Source of the DNA: Sepiola atlantica | Lineage: Eukaryota; Mollusca; Cephalopoda; Sepiida; Sepiolidae | Reading direction: 5' to 3' | Assembly: GCA_963556195.1 (NCBI GenBank) | Contig: OY744525.1 | Coordinates: 74,234,479-74,298,478, forward strand | DNA: 64,000 nucleotides | Shown here: positions 1 to 9,159 of the stretch, piece after piece | How the letters are laid out: each line of letters starts with the position of its first letter | Position numbering within the stretch: the stretch's first letter is position 1 | Notes under the pieces: generated by a model | Seen by the model: the letters and a program-made list of their open reading frames with translations, nothing else | Told to the model about the DNA's origin: nothing | Databases searched by the model: none | Program-made: the position numbers and the translations under genes

Positions 1-37
<37 letters not shown>
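1..37. repeat. (TAA)n microsatellite
   Basis: About 12 uninterrupted ATA/TAA units run from the window edge, so the tract probably continues outside the window. Confidence 0.95.
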
Positions 38-38
<1 letters not shown>

Positions 39-207
39 TCGATGATCTGAAAATATTTTTTAAATTCCATAATCTGAACTCCTCCTCCCACCCGACTCAC
101 AAAAGAAAAACGCGATGGCACCAACATCTGTTGGTACAACAGAAAATGGTCGTAAAGGGTCCGATAGAAAAGAATGACTTAAGAGGGAAAACAGAAACAA
201 TAAAAAA

Positions 208-1178
208 ATTTCATTATCATCGGTTTAACGTCCATTTTCCATGCTGGCATGGGTTGGACAGCTTTTAGAAATTGACTTCCAAACTAACCTATCTCTGGCC
301 AACTTTTTATTTATCCCTCTTTTCTCTCAAGTCTGTCCTTATCACTTTCTTTGATGTTTTCTCTTGACCTACCTATGCCAACTGATCCTGCAAACTCAAC
401 TGTTTTACATCTACTAACTCAAGAAATCTCATACATTCTTTCAACATGGTCATACTAATTGTCTCCTGTTCTGCACACATCTCCCAATAGCGTCAGGGTT
501 TAATCTTTGCCTGAAGTCTTCAGATCTGAGCCTGTCTTTAAGACTCATATTTCACATTCATTGTATCAATTTCATATAATTTCTCTCCATGCAACGCATG
601 GTCTTTACCCTCACTAACCAGATTTCACTTCCATACATCATCATACAGCTACATGTGCCTGATAGACTCTTCCTTTGGTCGTGAGTGGTAATGCTTTCCT
701 GGTTAGTAATGGCAAAAAGTTCCCTGAACTTACTCCATCAACTCCTAATTCTTGCTATCACACTAGTCCCTACTCCACCCTGTGCTCCAAGGTAATAACA
801 TTTCTGAACAATCTCAATAACTTTGCCATCCACATATATTTTCTCCATATCTGAGTTTTCATTCATCTCCATTGTCTTACAATTCCTTAACACAAACTGG
901 TTATCATATTTCAACCTACCTGTAATTCCACTGCACTTCTTGCAGTTAAGAAATTGAGTTGCACCTGACTCCCTTTCCACAAACTGGGGCTTTCCAACAC
1001 TACAACCAGTGATCATCACTTTGGTCTTCGTAACATTCACTCTCAGACTTGTACTTTTCATAGCATTCTTCCAAGTCTTAAACTTAACAAGTAGGTCTTC
1101 CATTATTTCATAGGCAAGTACTAAATCATCAGCATACAGCATCTCTTTTGGACAACCTGTACGAAACTCTCTGGGCAA
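208..1178 (-). pseudogene. Non-LTR retrotransposon, 3' half of reverse transcriptase ORF
   Basis: The open part at 738-1178 (146 residues) starts just before the RT catalytic box LYADDLVLA (residues 14-22). It continues through a conserved VNVTKTKVM segment (about residues 48-56), then a Cys-rich patch NCKKCSGITGRL of the kind inserted in one group of metazoan LINEs, then KCYYLG. Below 738 the frame continues with stops into a degenerate C-terminus and a tail resembling QPMPAWK-DVKPMMM, ending near 208. This is a 5'-truncated, inactive copy. Known: YADD carries two of the RT catalytic aspartates. Inferred: an RTE/L1-like lineage; I cannot name the clade with confidence. Confidence 0.8.
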
Positions 1179-1810
1179 TTATTAATAATAATATGATGCA
1201 GAAATATATGGGAGTGCATGATTGGTCTAATTGATGCAATTGCAGACGATGGAATCGACTATGCCAATTGCAAATACTTATCAGATCTATTGTGGCCATT
1301 TACGCACTAATATTTTTTGGAAAGGTATGGACCAACAATTTCTTCCTAGTTCTGAGTAAAGAAACGACTTTCATTCAATTCATAATATACAATTAACTAT
1401 TTCTAATAGAAATTGCGTTTCCACATTAAATAATCCTCAAAGGGCTGATATGCCATAAATCAGACAGACCAAACGAGAAAGAAACACAGGTGTGTATACT
1501 TATTAACAGAGCTATACCTGAACATTTTCAATAACTAAGAAAGGAAAGCGGATATCTGGACTTAGCATTCAAACTCAAGAGCTTCTCAGGTGACAGGGAT
1601 CGTCATCTTGATTGATGCACTTGAGAACCATCTCAAAGAATGAAAAGATCTGGCATAGAATATTTGATTTACCTGAAATCATTGGCAGTCGTTAAAAATA
1701 TTTGCAGCAGCTCACATACTGCAGATATTGTTATGTGTTGTGGTGCGGGATTTAGCAGAAACATGGTATTGAGGACCAAATAGAATGTCAAAGAACTGAA
1801 GCGAATTGTA

Positions 1811-2314
1811 TTAGGTCATTACAAAAATATTAGCCGCCTGAAGCGCTAGGTTTTAAAAAGTCATTTTAACACAGAATTTGGCAAATATTAATGTATTCTC
1901 AATAATAATTTCTAACTTTTTTTCAGATAGAAAGTATTTTGATGAACATACCAAAAGATGACCTTCGCCTTCTTATGTCACAAGTGTTCCAACTTGGGCA
2001 CAATGCCCCCGAAACTTGGTTCAATATCAATAGAGAGATGGATCCACAAACGATCAAACAGTACAAAGGTGGTTCCAGAAATTCTGTAGTGGAGATGAGA
2101 GCCTTGAAGATGAAGAAGGTAGAGGATTGCCGTATAATCTTGACAATGAACTTGTTGAGCGAAATCCACGTCAAAGTGTCAAAGAAATGTCTCACACACT
2201 TGCTGTCAGCATTGCAACAGTTTCACGTCATTTACAGAGTATTGGAAAGGTGAAAAAATTTTCATGAATAAATGTATGTTTCTGAAATCGTCCATTATTT
2301 TTGTAACGACCTAA
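1811..2314 (+). mobile_element. Internally deleted mariner transposon with TIRs and TA duplication
   Basis: The ends are inverted repeats: TTAGGTCATTACAAAAAT at 1811 and, on the minus strand from 2314, TTAGGTCGTTACAAAAAT. Each is flanked by TA (1809-1810 and 2315-2316), the mariner target duplication. Inside, two frames joined by a frameshift near 2040 encode the N-terminal paired-like HTH of a mariner transposase: LGHNAPET, then TVQRWFQKF, SGDESLEDEEGRG and VSIATVSRHLQSIGKVKK. After the HTH the sequence passes straight to the 3' TIR, so the whole DDD catalytic domain is missing. It is a nonautonomous derivative of about 504 bp that full-length relatives could mobilise. Confidence 0.88.
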
Positions 2315-2318
2315 TACA

Positions 2319-2320
<2 letters not shown>

Positions 2321-2360
<40 letters not shown>
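2321..2360. repeat. (TAA)n microsatellite
   Basis: About 13 TAA units directly follow the mariner target duplication and precede the GC-rich insert. Confidence 0.95.
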
Positions 2361-2361
<1 letters not shown>

Positions 2362-2745
2362 GCACAAAACAACAGAACCGGGGAAAATACAACTGCACGA
2401 GAGAGGCGCAAGCATAGGCTGACGCCACGAAAATTATGGACAGAGGGTCGAGGAGGGAAAGCGCAAACCAGACCTCCACTGGAAAAGCGCGGACAGCTTT
2501 GGGACCTTGGGGAGGCTTGTTGCCACTCGGGCCCCAGAGGGGACCAATGGCCCTTATCAGCGGGAAATCGTTGGTAGGTGGCTGTTGCGATTACCGCAAG
2601 GTCATCAGCGGTGATGAACGAAAAGAGGTGGAGCATACTGGAAGTCTGAGGAGACTTGTTGTCACTCAGACTCCAGGGAATACCACAGGTTGTCGGCAGT
2701 GGGCGATCACTGACGATGACCAGTGTGATAACTCCTAGTGAGTAA
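2361..2745 (+). repeat. GC-rich insert between (TAA)n tracts, 100-codon open frame
   Basis: The block is much richer in G and C than its neighbours and is bounded by (TAA)13 on the left and a shorter TAA run on the right. A plus-strand frame at 2436-2738 (100 codons) ends exactly where the right TAA run begins. The predicted peptide is Gly/Arg-rich with no motif I recognise, and an overlapping minus frame is longer, so neither is a secure CDS. A LINE or SINE body with a TAA-type tail is the simplest reading. Confidence 0.4.
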
Positions 2746-2854
2746 ATAATAATAATGGAACATGCTAAGACGAACGCAATAGAACTAAGATTGATTGCAT
2801 AGATATGTAAAAAAATGTTTCGGAATATTTGAGATGAGGATTGATAATTTGGAT

Positions 2855-2915
2855 TATTCGGATTATTCGGACTACTGTACTCATCTTGGATGTTATTCTC
2901 ACAACATGGTGCAAT
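2855..2915. repeat. Dispersed repeat shared with 60237-60285
   Basis: The segment with GGACTACTGTACTCATCTTGG followed by TGTTATTCTCACAAC is nearly repeated near 60240. The family is not recognised. Confidence 0.6.
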
Positions 2916-3615
2916 GGATAAAAGTCCTAAGTAATAATCAGTTATAAGTAACAGTCTTCTGGTTAAAGGTTCATTCCTCAGTACGAGCAATACTAAGTAT
3001 GCAATTAGGAATTACTTCAGACTTCTACCCGGTCATGGTTGAAAAAAATAGTCACAATCTTAAATAAATAGAGATTTTGTCCGTCTGTACGTCTGTCCAT
3101 CCGTCAGTTCCGATATTTTTAAAGTAATAAATACATCGTGGAAATTTATGAATAGATCTTCATAATATATAGAATGTTCAGAGTATACAAAACATCAATC
3201 TTTCTTGAGAAGATTTTCGTCAGTACTCATAAAAAGTTTACCCACCAGGTTGGAAGAAACACAAGTGCATTCAGTATACATTTATTTTATTTTCCCATAC
3301 ATCATTTTTATATGGATATATAATATATAATAATATTTGTATTTTTCACATATTATTCTAGTTTTCCAATCATGTTAATGTCTAATTTGTACAAATCGTG
3401 GTTTATTTTGTACGATGTCTGTATTTAATCTATAACCATCAGTAACAACATCCGTTCAAAATTCCAACAAATAGAAGATTAATATTTTCACTAACCGTTG
3501 ATCTATGGTTTGAGACCCTTTTTTCCTTTCTTCTACAGCTTATTCTTTCATTTTAACTCTGTCTTTTCAATGAATTTATAAAGATTATTCCCTTCATTTA
3601 CTGAGGTTTACATAA

Positions 3616-3621
<6 letters not shown>
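2916..3621. other. No gene; AT-rich intergenic or decayed repeat
   Basis: No coding frame. A pyrimidine-rich stretch with repeated CCGTC/TCTGTC words near 3080-3110 resembles termini of some DNA transposons but cannot be assigned. Confidence 0.5.

Positions 3622-3675
<54 letters not shown>
3622..3675. repeat. (TA)n microsatellite
   Basis: 54 bp of pure TA. Confidence 0.97.
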
Positions 3676-3679
<4 letters not shown>

Positions 3680-4291
3680 AGTAAAAGATGAGAATAAAGA
3701 TTGTAAAAATACAAAATTTATTACGTCCTCAGTTGTTCAAAACAAGGTGTTTTCAAATAAAAGTGGTTTACTTTTCCTTCCTTAAGCCATAGCTTTTCAA
3801 AGAATGGAATCATATCAACAGAGGAATACAGAGAGATAAGTTGGTAAAGGAATTACCAAAAGTCATAACTTGAAAATATATAAATATAAGATAAATACAA
3901 GTATAAAAAGTGTAGAAAATGGCCAATGTAAAGAGAAGAGGTTGAAAATACATAAAAAAGTTCACCATGAAAATTGTAGCGGCAGGTTCAAAAGTGGTAA
4001 ATCTAGGAAAGATTGGCGTCTAAAATTGTAAAATCCGTTGAATTCTGGAGAAGTCAAACCATTAAAGGCCCAAATAATCACGATGAAAGAGGTTGCAATG
4101 TAAAAGTTTAGGATGTAATTAGTGTATTAAAAGCCATTTGGACGACTCCCATGGGCTTTCCAAATGTAGTTTTTATGGAGTTGAGTTCAAAATGAGATAG
4201 TAAGAAGTAGTTTTCAAAACCAGGCAGCGAGCTGGTAAAAACATGCAACTAACAGAAATCGGAAAATTGAATAAACCATTATAGAAATTGA

Positions 4292-4295
<4 letters not shown>
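3676..4295. other. No gene recognised
   Basis: AT-rich sequence between two long TA tracts, with no frame over 60 codons and no recognised repeat. Confidence 0.5.

Positions 4296-4358
<63 letters not shown>
4296..4358. repeat. (TA)n microsatellite
   Basis: 63 bp of TA. Confidence 0.97.
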
Positions 4359-4361
<3 letters not shown>

Positions 4362-4379
4362 TATACATATATATTTTTT

Positions 4380-4790
4380 TGCTCACTATTCGTGGGTTGA
4401 GCTGTCTCGTAGGGAAAGTAACGGTTGCTACTTAGCATGAAGCATTGTTTTTTGTAATCAAAATATAGGCCTCCTATTAGTCCTGGGAGACAATGGATAG
4501 TTCCTGTAAGATTACCTGTGTGATAATTCTATAGTGAAGAAAGGTTTGCACGATTGCCAACCACACCTTTTGAACTGGCATCGCTTGAATCCAGTGGCAA
4601 GGAGAAGTCGAGGATAACGAGAAACAATGCTGAGATAAGCAGAGAAAGGCTAGTGTTATTTCGGAATTGTCCTTCTTTTGCTAGTTTCATAACCAAAGCT
4701 TGAGAGTCTAGTCTACCCTACTATTTAATTCACATCTAGATGGGAGGATATATACAGTCACACCTATCCCAGGATATTAATGAAAGTTAA
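4380..4790 (+). repeat. Dispersed repeat, second copy at 59830-60060
   Basis: The 4540-4790 part aligns by eye with 59830-60030. Shared landmarks are TTGAATCCAGTGGCAA versus TTGAGTCCAGTGGCAA, GCAGAGAAAG, AGTCTACCCTACTATTT and GGAGGATATAT. No coding potential is seen; the family is unknown. Confidence 0.65.
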
Positions 4791-4849
4791 TGCCCATGAA
4801 TATATATATATATATTAAAAACTGTGTTCTGCGGCTACGGTAGTCAAAT

Positions 4850-5237
4850 GACATCCCATAGCTGCAATCAGTCCTCCATGCTAGTCCCAGGCCATCTGGC
4901 CTTGTCATGCGCAAGTTGTCGTAGGCAATGAAGTTGTTTCGCTGTACGTAGTGGTCCTAGTCCCGCCTGCTTTAGGTCAGCACATAGTGTGCCCAGAAGA
5001 TTTGTGCAGTGCCGTCCTAGTCGCGGTTATTAGGCTTGCGAGCCAGTAACAGCAAAGTCTAGTGCCCTCTGTGCGGGAGTGTCAGGGTCCATTCGTAGGA
5101 CATGGCCTAACATAGACCATAGAGGGTTTTTTTTTTCGCACAGCTCATATAGTCCCTTGTTGCTGATAAGTTTTTTCGGCCAGCAGTGACCTGTGATGGA
5201 ACGGAGGTGTCTGCGGTGGCACGCATCCAGCTTGTCA
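4850..5237 (-). pseudogene. LINE reverse transcriptase C-terminal fragment
   Basis: Reading leftwards from 5237, the frame gives LDKLDACHRRHLRSITG, then WPKKLISNKGLYELC, LGHVLRMDPDTPAQRAL, and after a frame change LRQLAHDKARWPGTSMED. The order (H-R-LR, W-P-K, GHVLRM, then a basic ARW block) is the classic region downstream of the RT palm and thumb in many metazoan LINEs. The open piece is 5030-5299, whose first 20 codons are only translated TA repeat. The 5' side is cut by (TA)n at 5242. No catalytic residues remain. Confidence 0.72.
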
Positions 5238-5240
5238 AGC

Positions 5241-5241
<1 letters not shown>

Positions 5242-5282
<41 letters not shown>

Positions 5283-5293
5283 ATTATTATTTT
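5242..5293. repeat. (TA)n then (TTA)n microsatellite
   Basis: 38 bp of TA pass into five TTA units and form the 5' edge of the LINE fragment. Confidence 0.95.
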
Positions 5294-5719
5294 ACCCAAG
5301 CTGAGTTAACGTTTATTTCCATAAGGCTTTTTTCCTATATATTTTAATCACACAAAATACATGTTAAAATATTCCTTTGTGCTGGGATTGAGTTATGCTT
5401 GAATAAGATCCATTTTAATTGGTTGTAATTTGCAATTTACTCACTAAGTCACCCATCTCTTACTGTTTCTCTCACTCACTGTATATTAATAATCAAAGGT
5501 AATAAAGTTAACTATAAAACAGAATATTGGAATAGTCCATTATAAAAAATAGGGAATATCACCACAAGTATTAGTACTATTTAACCAAGAGCTGGAGGGA
5601 AGGAGGAGGGAGATATAGCAAACAGAAATAAATTAATTTTTGATTTCGTCTTTTTATTTTTTTAAATTTAATTGGCTTTGTAAACTCATGTATTTTCATA
5701 CGAACTGAGGAACTTATTG
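5294..5719. other. No gene recognised
   Basis: AT-rich sequence with no long frame and no repeat that I could match elsewhere in the window. Confidence 0.5.
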
Positions 5720-5990
5720 GCATCATTCTGGCAACCTAGGGACTGTGTTGTCTCTTGGCAAATCCTTCTTTGTCAGAATGAGGTATGGTTCAATTTGGAG
5801 CTAGGAGGCCATCATTTCAGGCATTACGTCTTCCAGGGACAGGGGGAGAGGTTGTTGCCTGTCGCATGAAGCGTCCCTACCGGGAACACTAATGACTCCA
5901 TTCAAATTGTCAAGTATAACTGTGTACTCTTCCAGTACCTTATTAGTCGAGCTGGTTTTCATCATATTAAACTGACTTTGTGTCACATTT
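5720..5990 (+). repeat. Dispersed repeat family A, copy 1
   Basis: Shares TTCTGGCAACCTAGG, TTGTCAGAATGAGGTATGG and the ordering of later blocks with 47720-48015, and the GGTATGGTTC core with 6060-6235. It is noncoding, and the 61-codon minus frame inside is not conserved in the other copies. Confidence 0.65.
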
Positions 5991-6059
5991 TGCTACCATA
6001 GATGCACATAATTAAAGGGCTTTTTTAGAGGGAGGGGCTCTTCTTTTCATACCAACCGA

Positions 6060-6235
6060 GAAATGTTAAGCACATTCGGACTCTAAGATATGGTTCCCAA
6101 TGGGGCCGACCCCTTTGTCTGAATTAGGTATGGTTCGGTTCGGTCCTAATAGGCCAACCTCCAAGTATTATCTTTTCCTTTGGGAGTGTGGTTGGATTAT
6201 TGCTGGTCACCTATTTCCTGATTCAAACAATTTAA
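6060..6235 (+). repeat. Dispersed repeat family A, copy 2 (partial)
   Basis: Contains TTAGGTATGGTTCGGTTCGG, a run of A/C-rich words ending in CCTCC, then TTTGGGAGTG, in the same order as in copies 1 and 3. Confidence 0.55.
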
Positions 6236-6269
6236 CCAGCACTCAATGAGTGACCCAATGCTTCACATT

Positions 6270-6275
<6 letters not shown>

Positions 6276-6353
<78 letters not shown>
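6276..6353. repeat. (TA)n microsatellite
   Basis: 78 bp of TA, among the longest in the window. Confidence 0.97.
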
Positions 6354-6354
<1 letters not shown>

Positions 6355-6378
6355 TAGCAGCAAATCATTATCAATTCA

Positions 6379-6640
6379 AGTCTGATTAAAGACGACAGTT
6401 TTCTCTTTTTGTTTATTTTCCTTATTGTTTTCTCAGATTTCGTCTCTGGTGTCAATTGGTGGAGTATGGATCTGAGAGTTGATTTTTCATCCTCAAGCGC
6501 TTTCGATTATCAAGGTTTTTTTGTCAGGAGTTAATTTGTAGAATTTTTTTTTTTAACTATATTATTGTTATTTAGGGCGTTTTATTATTTTGGTTTGTAG
6601 TTTTGGCGGAAGAAAACTCTGTCGGCCTTAATCAGACTTG

Positions 6641-6643
<3 letters not shown>
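6379..6643 (-). mobile_element. Short inverted-repeat element with decayed hammerhead-like core
   Basis: About 30-bp ends pair with each other: TCAAGTCTGATTAA at 6379 against its complement ending at 6643. On the minus strand near 6495-6530 the order CTGACAA, variable region, then AATCGAAAGCGCTT resembles the PLE hammerhead 3' half seen at 8028-8069, but the G of CUGANGA has become A and stem II is unclear. Probably a decayed PLE terminus. Confidence 0.45.
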
Positions 6644-6697
<54 letters not shown>

Positions 6698-6710
6698 ATA
6701 TATATATATA
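6642..6710. repeat. (TA)n microsatellite, interrupted
   Basis: 48 bp of TA, a short TGTATG break, then 15 bp more. Confidence 0.95.
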
Positions 6711-7041
6711 TGCATCAATATGCATATGTGTATATAAAATATATATAAAGAGATATATGCATAGATTTATTTTCAATTTTCCCTTTGTTTGAAATCATTA
6801 AATAAAAATAAATATCATAAACATGATTACTTGAGACGGCATTAAAAAAAAAAAATTTCTGTTCTATTTTTTAATTTAATTTCTTTTTTTAAATTTCCAT
6901 AAGCCAATGTCAAGAAGAGTCGGATAACAAAGGATAGAGGAAATATTTTTTTTTTTAAGTGTGAAGAATATAGATTTTTACAAGAGAAGGAAATCGGCAA
7001 ATTAAAAACAAAACAAACACAACACCACCACCACCAATATG

Positions 7042-7112
<71 letters not shown>

Positions 7113-7116
7113 TATT
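7042..7116. repeat. (ATT)n microsatellite
   Basis: About 24 ATT units with two ATC variants at the right end. Confidence 0.96.
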
Positions 7117-7636
7117 AGATAAAAGACATACAATAAAACAACATTTTTTCTTTTAAATCTAATTATTAGGACATAACCATATCTCAAGAAATTTGTTCAG
7201 GTGAGAGAGAGAGAAGAAAGGCGGAGAGAAACTCTTCGATATCTGAGATTATATGATTTCTGTGATAGCAAAATGATAACAAAATGGAATCTTTCTCTTT
7301 AATAACAAATCTTGTTAGAGAAAATAATTCGATAATTAAAAAGGTAATTAAATTGAACGGGGAGGGAAGGGAAAGGGAGTAGAAGAAGGAGGAGACACAA
7401 GTTTTCCACAAATCCCAATATGAAATTATTGATTTTTAATCAAAGTAGAGGAAGACAAATATTAATCTAGCCACAATAAACATTATACAGTATACACTAG
7501 AATGGCACAGACACGCACACACACGCTCACACATATATATAATGTGTGCATGCATATACTTATATTGATAAGGAGAGCACTATATATATGTACACTTTTA
7601 GCATTGAGAAAGATAAATCTATGAACTTACAGATGA
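7117..7636. other. No gene recognised
   Basis: A 75-codon minus frame at 7184-7411 is Ser/Leu/Phe-rich with no motif and looks accidental. Short purine-rich runs only. Confidence 0.5.
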
Positions 7637-7714
7637 ATACAACCATTATTTTGTATACATTGTGGTTTTATATATGTATATAAAACCACAATGTATACAA
7701 AATGATGGTTGTAT
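7637..7714. repeat. Near-perfect 78-bp palindrome
   Basis: Left arm from ATACAACCATTATTTTG and right arm to CAAAATGATGGTTGTAT are complementary over about 37 bp, with essentially no loop (centre near 7676). The transcript or extruded DNA would form a long hairpin. It sits 7 bp from the (TA)n at 7721. Confidence 0.9.
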
Positions 7715-7718
7715 TAAC

Positions 7719-7720
<2 letters not shown>

Positions 7721-7787
<67 letters not shown>
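7721..7787. repeat. (TA)n then (GT)n microsatellite
   Basis: 53 bp of TA followed by seven GT units, directly bordering the PLE foldback. Confidence 0.96.
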
Positions 7788-7814
7788 ATCTTGGCAGCAT
7801 CTTTTCTTTTATAC

Positions 7815-8188
7815 AAGTATCATTAAAAATAACGGACATCTTGTGTCTGGATATTTTTTCTATGATCCTTTCCGTTATTCTGATTAGGTTTTTAGTTTCA
7901 GACGGAAACTGGCTGATAAAATTGCCAAAGCTTCCCAAATATAAATTTAAATTAAACACAGTCCTTTATCTTTCCCGCCTAAATAGAAAATATACTCACT
8001 CCTAGGTCTATGCCTGGTTAACATTACTCCACTGACGATGGACCTGGAAGGGCCCGAAAGCGCTTTGGGAAGCTTTGGCAATTTTATCAGTCAGTTTCCG
8101 TCTGAAACTAAGAACCTAATCAGAAAAACGGAAAGGATCATAGAAAAAATATCCAGACACAGGATGTCCGTTATTTTTAATGATACTT
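7815..8188. mobile_element. PLE terminal foldback with central hammerhead
   Basis: Arms at 7815-7939 and 8064-8188 are inverted copies of each other: AAGCTTCCCAAA against TTTGGGAAGCTT, and CGTTATTTTTAATGATACTT against its complement. Both arms encode the same peptide, with an NDTCIKEKMLPRYT-like end on the left arm; this resembles the pol N-terminus at the other PLE fragments here. No RT domain lies between the arms. I infer two PLE terminal segments in inverted orientation that lost the body. Both outer edges meet (TA)n. Confidence 0.7.
8028..8069 (+). ncRNA. Hammerhead ribozyme motif (PLE type)
   Basis: Core CTGACGA at 8032-8038 and GAAA at 8056-8059. Between them GGACC and GGGCC form stem II with one internal mismatch and a short loop. 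The 3' AGCGCT is a self-complementary stem III, the predicted cleavage is after T8065, and TGGG pairs with TCCA for stem I. The one-base offset at the stem II base is shared with the other PLE copies. Short palindromic stem III is the known PLE pattern, thought to work as dimers. Confidence 0.68.
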
Positions 8189-8210
8189 ATATATATATAT
8201 ATATATATAT
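8188..8210. repeat. (TA)n microsatellite
   Basis: 23 bp, directly at the right end of the foldback. Confidence 0.93.
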
Positions 8211-8317
8211 AATTATTAATGACAATATATGTATTAGCATATACTATCAGTTCCTTTTACTTTGTAGTCTCCTTAAAAGATTCAGCTCGATGATTGTCAA
8301 TTAGTGATAACAGAGCA

Positions 8318-8524
8318 AATATAAGTCAGTTCATATTATATTCCAATAACCATGGTTTTTGTAGTGTTGCAGAAACGATATTGACATAAAAATGGTGTTT
8401 GGCACAATACAAATGAAACGAACCGTAAAAAATATATCTCACAGAAATGTTATGTTTTTTGGAAATGTGAAAAAATAAAAATAATAAAATAAAACCATGG
8501 TTATTGGAATATAATATGAACTGA

Positions 8525-8533
<9 letters not shown>
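8318..8533. mobile_element. Inverted-repeat element, ~40-bp arms
   Basis: 8318-8360 and 8491-8533 are almost perfect inverted copies (CCAATAACCATGG against CCATGGTTATTGG, extending through TATAAGTCAGTTCATATT). The 130-bp interior is noncoding. The right arm runs into (TA)n at 8527. Foldback or nonautonomous element; family unknown. Confidence 0.75.

Positions 8534-8577
<44 letters not shown>
8527..8577. repeat. (TA)n microsatellite
   Basis: 51 bp of TA. Confidence 0.97.
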
Positions 8578-8579
<2 letters not shown>

Positions 8580-8604
8580 ATGTAATCGTACATATTTCGG
8601 CAAG

Positions 8605-8747
8605 ATGTTTATGATCTAGTGGTAAAACACCAGACTGAAGGCAGTAATATCGTAGGTCTGATCCTTGTCCAGGTTAGCCATGCTGATGACGGCTGATAGC
8701 CAGAAACACGTGTCCATGGATTCCTTTTTATGTATTTAAAAATTAAT

Positions 8748-8750
<3 letters not shown>
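8605..8750 (+). mobile_element. SINE: tRNA-like head fused to hammerhead ribozyme
   Basis: The head (8605-8670) has an A-box-like GATCTAGTGGT and a B-box-like GGTCTGATCC about 40 nt apart, the internal RNA polymerase III promoter layout of tRNA-derived SINEs. The hammerhead at 8678-8719 begins only a few bases after the head. A T-rich 30-nt tail then leads straight into (TA)n at 8751. There is no ORF. Total length is about 145 bp. Known: octopus and squid genomes have tRNA-derived SINEs. I do not recall a hammerhead being reported in them. Confidence 0.75.
8678..8719 (+). ncRNA. Hammerhead ribozyme, near-canonical type I layout
   Basis: Stem I is CCATG with CATGG (5 bp). Core CTGATGA is at 8683-8689. 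Stem II is GGCT/AGCC with loop GAT, plus an outer C.A mismatch. GAAA is at 8703-8706. Stem III ACAC/GTGT is self-complementary, and the cleavage triplet GTC ends at 8714. Every conserved core residue is present. The only weakness is the mismatch where G10.1-C11.1 is usual. Confidence 0.85.

Positions 8751-8786
<36 letters not shown>
8751..8786. repeat. (TA)n between two SINE tails
   Basis: 36 bp of TA separate the plus-strand SINE on the left from the minus-strand SINE on the right. Confidence 0.96.
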
Positions 8787-8787
<1 letters not shown>

Positions 8788-8799
8788 CAATATTTATAA

Positions 8800-8960
8800 A
8801 TAATTATTTTTACCTACAGATGCGGGCGTTTCAAGCTTTCGCTCTCATCAGTGTAGGAAGTGACAATTTGAGACGGTCACAGGGCACAGAACCCAGTTTA
8901 CAGAGTCAACCGAGACTCTGCACACTTTTGCTCTATCCTCAAGGCCATCGGGAATTATAA
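8800..8960 (-). mobile_element. SINE: tRNA-like head plus hammerhead
   Basis: On the minus strand the head near 8950-8870 contains GATGGCCTTGAGG (A-box-like) and GGGTTCTGTGCCC (B-box-like), followed by the hammerhead and a tail running into (TA)n. Its tail faces that of the 8605-8750 SINE across the same microsatellite. Confidence 0.72.
8813..8857 (-). ncRNA. Hammerhead ribozyme
   Basis: Minus strand: stem I CCTACA with TGTAGG (imperfect), core CTGATGA, stem II GAGC-GAAA-GCTT with a GNRA tetraloop and a G.T closing pair, then GAAA. The following CGCCCGCATC is a one-base-decayed form of the CGCCGGCGT stem III in the copy at 9169. Cleavage is predicted after ATC. Confidence 0.8.
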
Positions 8961-9159
8961 CATGATACAGGAGAAATGAAGTTCTATTTGTGCCTAAATA
9001 CAGCGAGCAGTAAAGAGCAGACAATCTAGAGAGTTTAACAAACGTTATCGCACCCTTTGCTTATAGCTAAGTGACAGTCTGTTTTAATATCTCCTAACAG
9101 TGCTCAACTTTTAATCTTTTAAAGGGGTTTTATAGCAATATTTATGAATAAATATTAAA

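Noticed and set aside
6350..6362. CTAG next to (TA)n as a Helitron end
   Set aside because: No GC hairpin beside it.
7702..7959. Frames of alternating Ile-Tyr on both strands (also near 11450, 12200, 12650, 12950, 38830, 39830, 59620 and 59800)
   Set aside because: Translated (TA)n; no other support for coding.
8605..8670. Functional tRNA gene
   Set aside because: Acceptor and anticodon stems do not fold properly; only the promoter boxes are tRNA-like. The same applies to the other SINE heads.
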